From assembly GCA_016458225.1 (NCBI GenBank), contig JAEMGR010000005.1:744001-808000 (forward strand): 64,000 bases of DNA, read 5' to 3'. The translations under genes were made by a program, and so were the position numbers. Source of the stretch: Myxococcaceae bacterium JPH2 (lineage in GTDB: Bacteria > Myxococcota > Myxococcia > Myxococcales > Myxococcaceae). Below the pieces are notes generated by a model. It made no database searches. It was not told the DNA's origin and was given only the letters and a program-made list of their open reading frames with translations. Each line of letters begins with the position of its first letter. The first letter of the stretch is position 1. Positions 41,684 to 51,285 of the stretch are shown here, piece after piece.

Positions 41684-44338
41684 ATGCGCAGAGCCGTAGG
41701 TGTTGCGTCGATGTGGGTGATGGCCGTGACCTGGGCGGGCTGTGAGGTACGCGAGGTCGAGCCCCCGGGTTCCACCGACCTCAAGGCCCAGAGCGCCCTG
41801 GTCTCCGAGGGCTACCGCCACGGGATGACCTGGCGGGTGTTTGAACAGAGGGGCCTCTATGTCGACATGGGCGCGGATGGGCAGAGCAATGCCTATCTCG
41901 GTGACACCACGACGGACACGGCCTTGCCCGTGCTCTGCCTCAAACAAGATGGGCGCGCGGCTCCAACTGGGTTCACCTTCACCGCCAACAATGGATGGGC
42001 CGCCGGAGAAGTGAAGCTCACCCCGGCCATCCCCGCCTTGGTGCTGACCTCACCCGAGCTGGCGGACACGATGTGCGCCGAGACCTTTGGCCCGGGCTGG
42101 CAGATGGCCGAGTTCCACGATGGAGGGGGTGGCTGGGCCTATTGGGCCCAAGGCACGCTTCCCACCACAAGTCGGTTCTGGGTCTCCATCAATGACCAAC
42201 CGGCCAATCCTTGGAACTCCACCGGCGTCATCCCCCCTACGCCCGCCCCACCGAAGTTCTTCGAGAACGAGAACGCATTGCCAGGGCGGTTCATCGTCAT
42301 GCTGCCGGACAGCACCGCAGCACAGAACGTAGCAGCACTGGCTCAGACCCTGGCGACGGCATACAGCGGCACGGTGGAGGATACCTACCCAGGGCTGCCC
42401 GGTTTCACGTTCCTCGGAGTGGACGCGAAAGCTCGCGCACTCAGCTTGGACACCCGCGTGGACTCCGTGGAGCAGGACAGCGAGGGCAGCGCGCAACAGG
42501 CCACCAGTGGAGTCCAACAGTCCCCCGACTGGGGGTTGGACCGGATCGACCAACGGTTGCGTCCCGTCGACTACCGGTATCAGTACAACACCACGGCCGC
42601 GGGAGTGAATGTCTATGTCCTGGACACGGGTCTGCGGCGTTCGCACGTCGAGTTCGAGGGTCGTGCCATCCAGGCTGTCGACTTCGTCCGCATCTTTGGC
42701 CAGCGCGAGGACTGCAATGGGCACGGCACGAGTGTGGCCAGCGTCATCGGGGGAAAGACGACGGGCGTCGCAAAGGCCGCGAAGATCATCTCGGTGCGCG
42801 TCGCTGGCTGCAAAGGAACTGCCTACAACCCCGCCGTGTCGCTCGTGAATTCCACCCTGGTTGCGGGAATGGACTGGGTGGCGCGCAACCACGTAAAGCC
42901 CGCAGTGGCCAACATCAGCTATGGCTCCTCCCCAGGCTTCTTCCGTCGCTGGCTCAACTGGAAGACCCCCACCGACAAGGCTGTCCTGCGAGCGATTCAG
43001 GCAGGAGTCACCGTGGTCATCTCGGCTGGCAACGAAGACAAGGACGTCGAGCGGTCCTCTCCAGGCCGCCTGCGTGAAGCCATCACCGTGGGCGCAACGG
43101 ACCAGAGCGACAAGCGCTCACAGTTTTCCAGTGGCGCTTCGAACTACGGCGCGGGCGTGGACATCTTCGCCCCGGGTTCCCATATCCTCTCGGCCGATAT
43201 CGGCTCCGACACGAGCTACTCGACCGGCTCTGGCACCTCGCTGGCGGCTCCCTTCGTCGCGGGAGCGGCGGCGCTCTACCTGCAAGATCACCCCTTGGCC
43301 TCTCCCAACGAGGTGGCCACGGCCCTCTACAACAACGCCACGCCCAACCTGGTGGTGGACCCTCGCGGCTCCGTGAATCGACTGTTGATGACGCTGCCCA
43401 TGGTGGTCCGCCCCCAGGACGTGGGCGTCATCGCGCCCGCCACGGGGTGCCCCGCGAACAGCCCTGCGCTGCAGTTCAACCTGGACAACGAAGACAAGCG
43501 CGCCAGCAGCTATGTCAGCGGCTGGGTGGGCGGCACCGTGATGACTGGGAACTCGGACACCCAGCTCAACTTCTGCCGGGTGGACGGGGTGTTGTTTCAT
43601 TCCCTCTTGGCGTCGAGCGATTCACGCAGCAACTACGCGGTCTTGAAGCTGGGCACGCAGTGCCCCACGGGGTCGGTGGAGTTCTCTCGGTACTTCGACA
43701 ACGAGGACCGCAACAACCTCAACTCGTATCTCGGCAACATCGCCCCCAACACCATGGATGGGAACACGCGCATGTACTTCTGCCTCTTCCGAGGCGGAGG
43801 GACCGTCGCCTTGAGGCTGCCCTCGCTCGGCTTCGAGTATGGCGTCTTCGCGGAACCCGGCTTCGCCGTCGCCGCGGCCACGGGGCTCATCCACACGGAC
43901 GATGAGGACACCCAGAACATCAATGGCTATTCAGCCGACCCCGCGTGGTTCTCCGCGGCGACGGCCATTGTCAGCGATGGCGGAAACACGGACCTGCACA
44001 CGGCCAAGGCAGGGTTCCCCCTGTGCGGCGATGGCACCTGCAATGGCGTGGAGAGCCCCGTCACCTGCGCCGCCGACTGCCACACGGTGTGCGGCGACAA
44101 CGTGTGCGAAGCGCCGGAGACGGCCACGTCCTGTGCCTATGACTGTGGCTCGTGCGGCGATGGCGTCTGCGGCTCGGGAGAGCAGACCTGGAACTGCGGC
44201 ATCGACTGCGGCTACTGCGGCGACGGCACCTGCAGTCCTGGCGAGTCGGGCTTCAGTTGCGACGTCGACTGCGGCTACTGCGGTGACGGCATCTGCGGCA
44301 GGAACGAGGACCACTGGACCTGCTTCAATGACTGCTGA
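41684..44338 (+). CDS. secreted subtilisin-like protease (S8) with five Cys-rich C-terminal repeats
   Basis: An 884-residue protease. The signal sequence ends in a lipobox-like WAGCEV. An unassigned N-terminal domain (about 30-185) precedes an I9-type propeptide (PGRFIVMLPD). The peptidase domain has Asp314 (VLDTG), His347 (NGHGTSVAS) and Ser519 (SGTSLAAPFVAG), as in proteinase K-type subtilases. Two related NEDxR/FDNED-containing beta modules follow (LQFNLDNEDKRASSY and EFSRYFDNEDRNNLNSY). The last 100 residues hold five CGDGxCxxGE...CxxDC repeats common on myxobacterial surface proteins. A predatory or nutritional exoprotease is likely. Confidence 0.9.
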   Translation: MRRAVGVASMWVMAVTWAGCEVREVEPPGSTDLKAQSALVSEGYRHGMTWRVFEQRGLYVDMGADGQSNAYLGDTTTDTALPVLCLKQDGRAAPTGFTFTANNGWAAGEVKLTPAIPALVLTSPELADTMCAETFGPGWQMAEFHDGGGGWAYWAQGTLPTTSRFWVSINDQPANPWNSTGVIPPTPAPPKFFENENALPGRFIVMLPDSTAAQNVAALAQTLATAYSGTVEDTYPGLPGFTFLGVDAKARALSLDTRVDSVEQDSEGSAQQATSGVQQSPDWGLDRIDQRLRPVDYRYQYNTTAAGVNVYVLDTGLRRSHVEFEGRAIQAVDFVRIFGQREDCNGHGTSVASVIGGKTTGVAKAAKIISVRVAGCKGTAYNPAVSLVNSTLVAGMDWVARNHVKPAVANISYGSSPGFFRRWLNWKTPTDKAVLRAIQAGVTVVISAGNEDKDVERSSPGRLREAITVGATDQSDKRSQFSSGASNYGAGVDIFAPGSHILSADIGSDTSYSTGSGTSLAAPFVAGAAALYLQDHPLASPNEVATALYNNATPNLVVDPRGSVNRLLMTLPMVVRPQDVGVIAPATGCPANSPALQFNLDNEDKRASSYVSGWVGGTVMTGNSDTQLNFCRVDGVLFHSLLASSDSRSNYAVLKLGTQCPTGSVEFSRYFDNEDRNNLNSYLGNIAPNTMDGNTRMYFCLFRGGGTVALRLPSLGFEYGVFAEPGFAVAAATGLIHTDDEDTQNINGYSADPAWFSAATAIVSDGGNTDLHTAKAGFPLCGDGTCNGVESPVTCAADCHTVCGDNVCEAPETATSCAYDCGSCGDGVCGSGEQTWNCGIDCGYCGDGTCSPGESGFSCDVDCGYCGDGICGRNEDHWTCFNDC

Positions 44339-44393
44339 GGGACGGCCGCTCTACTTCCAGTGGAGGTGAAGCCGTAGCGCAGCACCCTCGCGT

Positions 44394-44421
44394 GGTCGTC
44401 ACCCATGGCACGGTGACGACC
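44394..44421. terminator. perfect 10-bp hairpin after the subtilase gene
   Basis: GGTCGTCACC (44394-44403) pairs with GGTGACGACC (44412-44421) around an 8-nt loop. It lies 56 bp after the protease stop and 50 bp before the kinase start, so it is either the protease terminator or an operator for the kinase gene. Confidence 0.55.
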
Positions 44422-44471
44422 CCGCGGCGCCTTCGCCATGCGCGCGGGCTCGCGCTCTTCCGCTACGCTGC

Positions 44472-47400
44472 ATGGCCGCCGCCCTGGCCCTCTCCTGCCT
44501 GGACGGAAGACAGGGGCACTCCGCCGTGCGTGAGGAGTACGAAGCCGAGCTGAGGATGGCGCTCGCCGAGGGGTGGATCTCTCGGGACGAAGTGGACTCG
44601 CTGCGCGCCGAGGTCGCGCGACTTGGACGTGGGCCTCTGGAGTTGCTCACCGAGCAAGGCCGCTTGTCCTCGGATACCCTTGCCTCGTTGCGCCGCGAAC
44701 CTCCTCACGCGCACGGTCCACGCCCCGATACGGGCGAGCCCGAGGCCACGCTTCCTCCCGTCGAAGAGGGCGCCGCGCCGCCGCCTCGCTCCGATGCGCC
44801 TGCGTTCCCCGTGCCGCATTGGGATCGCTACCGCTGCGTGCGCTTCCTGGGGCAGGGCGGCATGGGTCGCGTGTTCCTGGCCCATGACCCTCGGCTGCGT
44901 CGCGAGGTGGCGCTCAAGTTCGTTCGCGACGAAGACCCGGAGCTGACCCGCCGGTTCATCGCCGAGGCCCGTGCCCAGGCTCGCGTGGACCATGAGCGCG
45001 TCTGTCGCGTCTACGAGGTGGGTGAGGTCCAGGGACGCGCGTACATCGCGATGCGGTACGTGGATGGACAGCCGCTCCATGCGCTCGCCTCGGCGCTCAC
45101 CGTGGAGCAGAAGGCGCTCGTCCTTCATGATGCCGCGCTGGGTGTCCACGCCGCCCACCGTGCCGGGCTCGTCCACCGCGACCTCAAGCCCTCCAACATC
45201 CTGGTGGAGCGCACCGAGGACGGTGGCCTGCTGCCCTCGGTGATGGACTTCGGGCTCGCCCGTGATTGGAAGGACGGCGACACCGCCTCCGGCACCGTGC
45301 TGGGCACGCCCCACTACATGGCCCCCGAGCAGGCCCGGGGCGAAGTGGCTCGGCTGGACCGACGCGCGGATGTCTACAGCCTCGGCGCCACGCTCTACCA
45401 TCTGCTGACCGGACAACCGCCTGTCCCTGGCTCCAATGGATTGGAGGTGCTCAGTCGCATCGCCACCCACGAGCCTCGCCCACCTCGCGCCGTGGACGCG
45501 GACATCCCCTCGGACCTGGAGGCCATCGTCCTCAAGTGTCTGGAGAAGGACCGCTCGGCCCGGTACGACTCGGCTCGGGCGCTCGCGGATGACCTGGACC
45601 GGTTCCTCAACGGCGAGCCCGTGCAGGCCCGCCCCAGCCCGGGCTACCGACTTCGCAAGCGACTGCGCAAACACTGGCGCGTGGCCGCGGCGCTCGGCGT
45701 CGTGGCGTTGGCGCTTGCGCTCGGCGTGGGGCAGACGGTGCGCGCACGCCGTGAGGTGGCCCGGAGAGAGCAGCTCGCCCGTCGCTTCACGGAGAGCGTC
45801 GAGCGCATCGATGCCATGGCGCGTGCCATCGGACAGGCGCCTCTGCATGACACCCGCGCGGACCGTCGCCTGCTGCTGGCGCGGATGACTGACATCGAGA
45901 CCAGCATGCGCGAGGCCGGCCCCGTGGCCGAGGGCTCCGGCCACTACGCCCTGGGCCGCGCCTTCCTCGCGCTGGATGACCTGTCCTCTGCGCGCCAGCA
46001 CCTCGATGCCGCGTGGGCGACGGGGGAGCATGAGCCTCGCGTGGCGTATGCGCTCGCCTGGGTGCTCGGCGCTCAGTATCAGCGCGCGCGACTGGAAGCG
46101 GAGCGCAGCGCCGAGCCCTCCCAGCGCGAGGCGAAACAGCGCGACGCCGAGCACCGCCTCCGCGCCCCCGCCCTCGACTTCCTCCAGCGCAGCCAGGGCG
46201 CCGAGGTCCCCGCGCCCGAGTACGTCGAGGCCCTGCGCGCCTTCCACGAGGACCGCCCCGACGCGGCCCTTCAACAGCTCGATGCGCTCGGCGGCAGACT
46301 GCCCTGGTTCCATGAGGCCCCGCTGCTGCGCGGCGACATCCTCCACGCGCGAGCCCTCCATCGCTGGAACGCGGGTCAGCGCGACGCCGCGCGCGCGGAC
46401 TTCGAGGCGGGCCGTCGTGCCTATGCCGAGGCCGCCGCCATTGGACGCAGCGTGCCCGCCGTCCACCGCGCGCGGGCCGACCTGGAGCAGGATGCGCTCC
46501 TCATGGAGGTCAGCGGCGGCGGCGACGTGCTGCCGGCCTATACCCAGGGACTCGAGGCCGTGGGCCATGCGCTCACGGCCAACCCCGACGACGCGGATGC
46601 ACACCTGTTGGCCTCGCGGCTTCATCGCCGCTTCGCGCAGCAGCGCGTGAGCCAGGGCAGCCCCGAGGCCGAGGCCTTGTTGGGTCAGGCGGTCGCGTCG
46701 GCTCGGCAGGCGCTCACCCTGGCGCCGACCAATGCCGTGGCGTGGCACGCGCTGGGCTCGGCCTACTGGCAGTGGTCGCGCGCTCGGCAGCAGCGCAGTC
46801 AGGATCCGAGCGAGCAGCTCCGAGCATCCGCCGAGGCCTTCGAGCACGTGCCCGCGACCGAGCGCGACTTCAACTTCCACATCGACCGGGGCCTCGTGTA
46901 CCGCGTCTGGGCGGACCATGAGGGCGCGCACGGCGGCGACCCGCGTGAGCATCGGGCCCGCGCCATCGAATCCTTCCGCACCGCGCTCGCCCAGGACGCC
47001 AGTCCAGCGGAGACGTGGATCAACCTGGGCACGGAGTACGTGAAGCAAGCAGCGGATCCACACGCGCCCTCACCCGAGGCGAGCCTCGATGAGGCCACCG
47101 CCGCGCTGAGCCGCGCTCGCGAACTGGACCCGAGCAACGTCGTCCCCTGGTTCTACGAGGGCGAGGCGCTCATCACGCGGGCTCGGCTGCGAAGAGACCA
47201 CGGCGGAGATGCTCGCGCGGATCTCGAGCGGGCCCTCTCGCTCTATCGCCACGGCGCCACCCTCAACACGCACCTGCCCCAGCTCCCCAACGGAGTGGGC
47301 ACGGCGATGTTCGAACAGGCGAAGGAGGCGTGGAGCCGGGGCGAAGACGCGGAGCCGCTCGTGCGCCAGTCGCTGGAGGCCTATGCCCAGGCGCAGGACC

Positions 47401-48116
47401 GCGCGCCCACGCAGGGCTTCGCCGCGTTCAACGCCGGAGAACTCCGCGCGTGGTGGGCCGCCATGCAGCTCTCCCACGGAGATTCGCCACTCGCCAGCGC
47501 GCACGACGCGGAGGCTTCGCTCCAACAAGCCCTGCGCTCACTGCCCGACCTGCCCGAGGCGTGGACGCAGCTCGGCCGTGTGCGCCTGCTCGTGGGGGCC
47601 TTCCAGAAGTCACGCGGCCAAGACGCGCGCCCGAGCCTGGCGAGCGCCACGGAAGCCCTTCAGAAGGCCCTCGCGCTCAATCCCTCGCTCGCGCTCGCGT
47701 GGCGTTACCAGGGGGAGACGCAGGCCCTCTCGGAGCACGGGGAGGACGCGCTGCGCTCGGTCGAGAGGGCGGTAGCGCTGGAGCCCACGGGACTGGAGCA
47801 CCAACTCGCCTTCGGCCACGTCAGCTTGATGGCGGCGAAGGTCTCTCGGGACGCCTCGCCTGTGTTGAAGCAAGGGTTGGTGCGTGTGGAGCAGGCGCTG
47901 TCCGCGCGCCCGCACTGGCCCGAGGCACAGGCCCTGCGCGCGGCGCTCCTCACGGCGCTGGCGGACACACCCGCCCCGGCCGAGAAACGGAGCGAGTGGC
48001 TGCGGCGTGCTCGCGAGGACCTGAATGCCGCGCTCCAGGGCAACCGCCACCTGGAGCGCGCCTGGGGCTCGATGGATCCACGCGCTCAGCGAGAGGCCAC
48101 CGCGCCACCGCCGTGA
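44472..48116 (+). CDS. transmembrane Ser/Thr protein kinase with TPR ectodomain
   Basis: About 1214 residues. Residues about 115-385 are a complete Hanks-type kinase: GQGGMGRVF, catalytic lysine in VALKFV, HRDLKPSN (about 235), MDFGLA, GTPHYMAPEQA, and DVYSLG. A single transmembrane helix (VAAALGVVALALALGVG) at about 405-425 is followed by an external region of about 790 residues rich in TPR-like helices (AWYALGSAY-, AETWINLGTEY-type repeats). This layout is typical of myxobacterial Pkn proteins that sense partners through TPRs. Starts at 44472 or, less likely, GTG 44526. Confidence 0.9.
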   Translation: MAAALALSCLDGRQGHSAVREEYEAELRMALAEGWISRDEVDSLRAEVARLGRGPLELLTEQGRLSSDTLASLRREPPHAHGPRPDTGEPEATLPPVEEGAAPPPRSDAPAFPVPHWDRYRCVRFLGQGGMGRVFLAHDPRLRREVALKFVRDEDPELTRRFIAEARAQARVDHERVCRVYEVGEVQGRAYIAMRYVDGQPLHALASALTVEQKALVLHDAALGVHAAHRAGLVHRDLKPSNILVERTEDGGLLPSVMDFGLARDWKDGDTASGTVLGTPHYMAPEQARGEVARLDRRADVYSLGATLYHLLTGQPPVPGSNGLEVLSRIATHEPRPPRAVDADIPSDLEAIVLKCLEKDRSARYDSARALADDLDRFLNGEPVQARPSPGYRLRKRLRKHWRVAAALGVVALALALGVGQTVRARREVARREQLARRFTESVERIDAMARAIGQAPLHDTRADRRLLLARMTDIETSMREAGPVAEGSGHYALGRAFLALDDLSSARQHLDAAWATGEHEPRVAYALAWVLGAQYQRARLEAERSAEPSQREAKQRDAEHRLRAPALDFLQRSQGAEVPAPEYVEALRAFHEDRPDAALQQLDALGGRLPWFHEAPLLRGDILHARALHRWNAGQRDAARADFEAGRRAYAEAAAIGRSVPAVHRARADLEQDALLMEVSGGGDVLPAYTQGLEAVGHALTANPDDADAHLLASRLHRRFAQQRVSQGSPEAEALLGQAVASARQALTLAPTNAVAWHALGSAYWQWSRARQQRSQDPSEQLRASAEAFEHVPATERDFNFHIDRGLVYRVWADHEGAHGGDPREHRARAIESFRTALAQDASPAETWINLGTEYVKQAADPHAPSPEASLDEATAALSRARELDPSNVVPWFYEGEALITRARLRRDHGGDARADLERALSLYRHGATLNTHLPQLPNGVGTAMFEQAKEAWSRGEDAEPLVRQSLEAYAQAQDRAPTQGFAAFNAGELRAWWAAMQLSHGDSPLASAHDAEASLQQALRSLPDLPEAWTQLGRVRLLVGAFQKSRGQDARPSLASATEALQKALALNPSLALAWRYQGETQALSEHGEDALRSVERAVALEPTGLEHQLAFGHVSLMAAKVSRDASPVLKQGLVRVEQALSARPHWPEAQALRAALLTALADTPAPAEKRSEWLRRAREDLNAALQGNRHLERAWGSMDPRAQREATAPPP

Positions 48117-48119
48117 GCG

Positions 48120-48626
48120 TTACCGGGCCCGCACGCCGTCGGGCTCGCCGCCCTTGCTCGTCACGTCGAGGCTGCCGTTGATGGTGACCTCGATGGACGT
48201 CGGACAGCCGGCCTGGCAGTCCCCCTTCGTCCCCGTGAGCGCGAAGTTCTCGACGGTCGCGTTGGGGCTCACCACGCCCTGCCAGCTCGAATGGGCATTC
48301 ACCTGCACGCAGCCCGTGGTGACGCCCACGAAGATGGACGGCAGGTTGACGCACCGGTTCCCATCCGTGTCGTTCTCGATGATGAGCGGCTGGTCCTGCT
48401 GCACCGCCAGACACTCGGGCTTGAAGTGGGTGCCGCCGGTCGAGCTCTCTCCGATGCGCAAGAACGCGCACGTCCCGCCATCACCGCACGCCGTTGTCGT
48501 CGCCTTGCACGTCGTGTCCGCGGCCTCGCGCACCGTCGTCGCGCTCTCGCTCGGCGAGGTCGCCGTCACGCACGCCACGCCTCCCAGGGACAGCATCACC
48601 ACCAGACCCACGTCTCGAACTCGCAT
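48120..48626 (-). CDS. lipoprotein of unknown function, Cys-rich
   Basis: A 168-residue protein with a lipoprotein signal (VVMLSLGGVACVTA, Cys19) and AAGGAG about 9 nt before the ATG. The mature part has seven Cys (TTCK, ACGDGGTC, PECLAV, NRCVNL, TGCVQV, DCQAGC) suggesting disulphides, and a beta-rich pattern. No family recognised. It is convergent with the kinase gene, with stops only 3 bp apart, so no separate terminator fits between them. Confidence 0.68.
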   Translation of the reverse strand: MRVRDVGLVVMLSLGGVACVTATSPSESATTVREAADTTCKATTTACGDGGTCAFLRIGESSTGGTHFKPECLAVQQDQPLIIENDTDGNRCVNLPSIFVGVTTGCVQVNAHSSWQGVVSPNATVENFALTGTKGDCQAGCPTSIEVTINGSLDVTSKGGEPDGVRAR

Positions 48627-48696
48627 GTGTGCCCGCTCCTTGTCTCGACTCCGCGGGCCCGTATAGCGAGGAGCGTGCCAGCACGGCCAGCACCTC

Positions 48697-50292
<1,596 letters not shown>

Positions 50293-50345
50293 GGGAGGTC
50301 CCGGCCGGACTCCCGGCGCGGTGGCCGGCACTCTACCGCCGGAGA

Positions 50346-50377
50346 CGACGTGTCGGAACGCGACGGTCGACACGTCG
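50346..50377. promoter_or_regulatory. long perfect inverted repeat between divergent genes
   Basis: CGACGTGTCG (50346-50355) and CGACACGTCG (50368-50377) are perfect 10-bp inverted arms with a 12-bp spacer. Each arm is itself near-palindromic (CGAC-N2-GTCG). A related sequence (GTCGACACATCGG) lies nearby at about 50258-50270 within the regulator gene. The site is centred about 70 bp upstream of the regulator start and about 45 bp upstream of the AlkD-like start, a typical operator or activator position. Confidence 0.55.
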
Positions 50378-50392
50378 GCCGACGCGCATGGC

Positions 50393-50398
50393 TAGAGT
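50393..50398 (+). promoter_or_regulatory. -10 box TAGAGT, 7 nt before the AlkD-like start
   Basis: TAGAGT ends 7 nt before the ATG at 50406, leaving no room for a Shine-Dalgarno. The transcript would begin at or next to the start codon. Confidence 0.5.
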
Positions 50399-50405
50399 GC
50401 CCGCC

Positions 50406-51134
50406 ATGCCCCAAGCCCCCACGTTGACGGCGGCCGCGGTGCGGCACGAGCTGGCCCTGCTGGCGGATCCGCACAAGGCCACCGTCCTCACCCGCTTCTT
50501 CCAGTGCGCCCCCGGCGGCTATGGCGAAGGCGACCGCTTCATCGGCGTGCAGGTGCCGCCACAACGCAAGCTGGCCCGCACCTTCCGCGCCCTGCCCCCC
50601 GAGGCCATCTCCGAGCTGCTCCAGGACGGCATCCACGAGCACCGCTTCACCGGCTTCCTCATCCTGGTGGGCCGCTTCGCTTCGGGAGACACCGCCACGC
50701 GGGCCCACAGCTTCGCGCTGTGCCGCACGCACCTCGCGGGCCTCAACAACTGGGACCTGGTGGACACGGTGGCCCCGGGGCTGCTCGGTCCTCACCTCCT
50801 GGACAACCCCACGCTCAAGCCCTGGCTCGACACGCTGGCGCGCTCCCCTGTGCTGTGGGAGCGGCGGATCGCCATCATTTCCACGCTGGCCTTCATCCGG
50901 GCCGACGCGTTCGAGGACACGCTGCGGCTCGCGGAGCGGCTGCTCCACGACAAGCACGACCTCATGCACAAGGCGGTGGGCTGGATGCTGCGCGAGGTGG
51001 GCAACCGAGACCTGAAGCAGGAAGAGGCGTTCCTCGACCGCCACGCGCACGAGATGCCACGCACCATGCTGCGCTACGCCATCGAGAAGTTCCCCGCCGA
51101 CCGCCGTCAGCACTTCATGCGACAGAAGGGCTGA
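50406..51134 (+). CDS. AlkD-like DNA alkylation repair protein (DNA glycosylase)
   Basis: A 242-residue HEAT-like repeat protein of the AlkD/AlkC family, which excises N3- and N7-alkylated bases from DNA. Family landmarks are FIGVQVPPQRKLAR, HEHRFTGFLIL, NNWDLVDTVAPGLLG, the WERRIAIISTLAFIR motif with the Arg used for DNA binding, HDLMHKAVGWMLREVG and TMLRYAIEKFP. The DxD-like catalytic Asp lies in NWDLVD. It is divergent from the FHA regulator and the start at 50406 has TAGAGT 7 nt upstream; an alternative ATG is at 50388. Confidence 0.88.
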   Translation: MPQAPTLTAAAVRHELALLADPHKATVLTRFFQCAPGGYGEGDRFIGVQVPPQRKLARTFRALPPEAISELLQDGIHEHRFTGFLILVGRFASGDTATRAHSFALCRTHLAGLNNWDLVDTVAPGLLGPHLLDNPTLKPWLDTLARSPVLWERRIAIISTLAFIRADAFEDTLRLAERLLHDKHDLMHKAVGWMLREVGNRDLKQEEAFLDRHAHEMPRTMLRYAIEKFPADRRQHFMRQKG

Positions 51135-51285
51135 GCAGGCAGGCCCCCGCGCGCCTCGCACTGGCCTCGAAGACAGCTCCCCTGCGCGAACGTCGACACG
51201 GGCAAGGCCCCACCGAGGCACTGTGCCCCGCCCCCCGATGGGACCCACCCTTGGCGAGTGATGGGGTGACGACACGGGGGAAGTC

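Noticed and set aside
44463-47063. An 866-codon frame antisense to the TPR kinase
   Set aside because: Same reason; the sense strand has complete kinase motifs.
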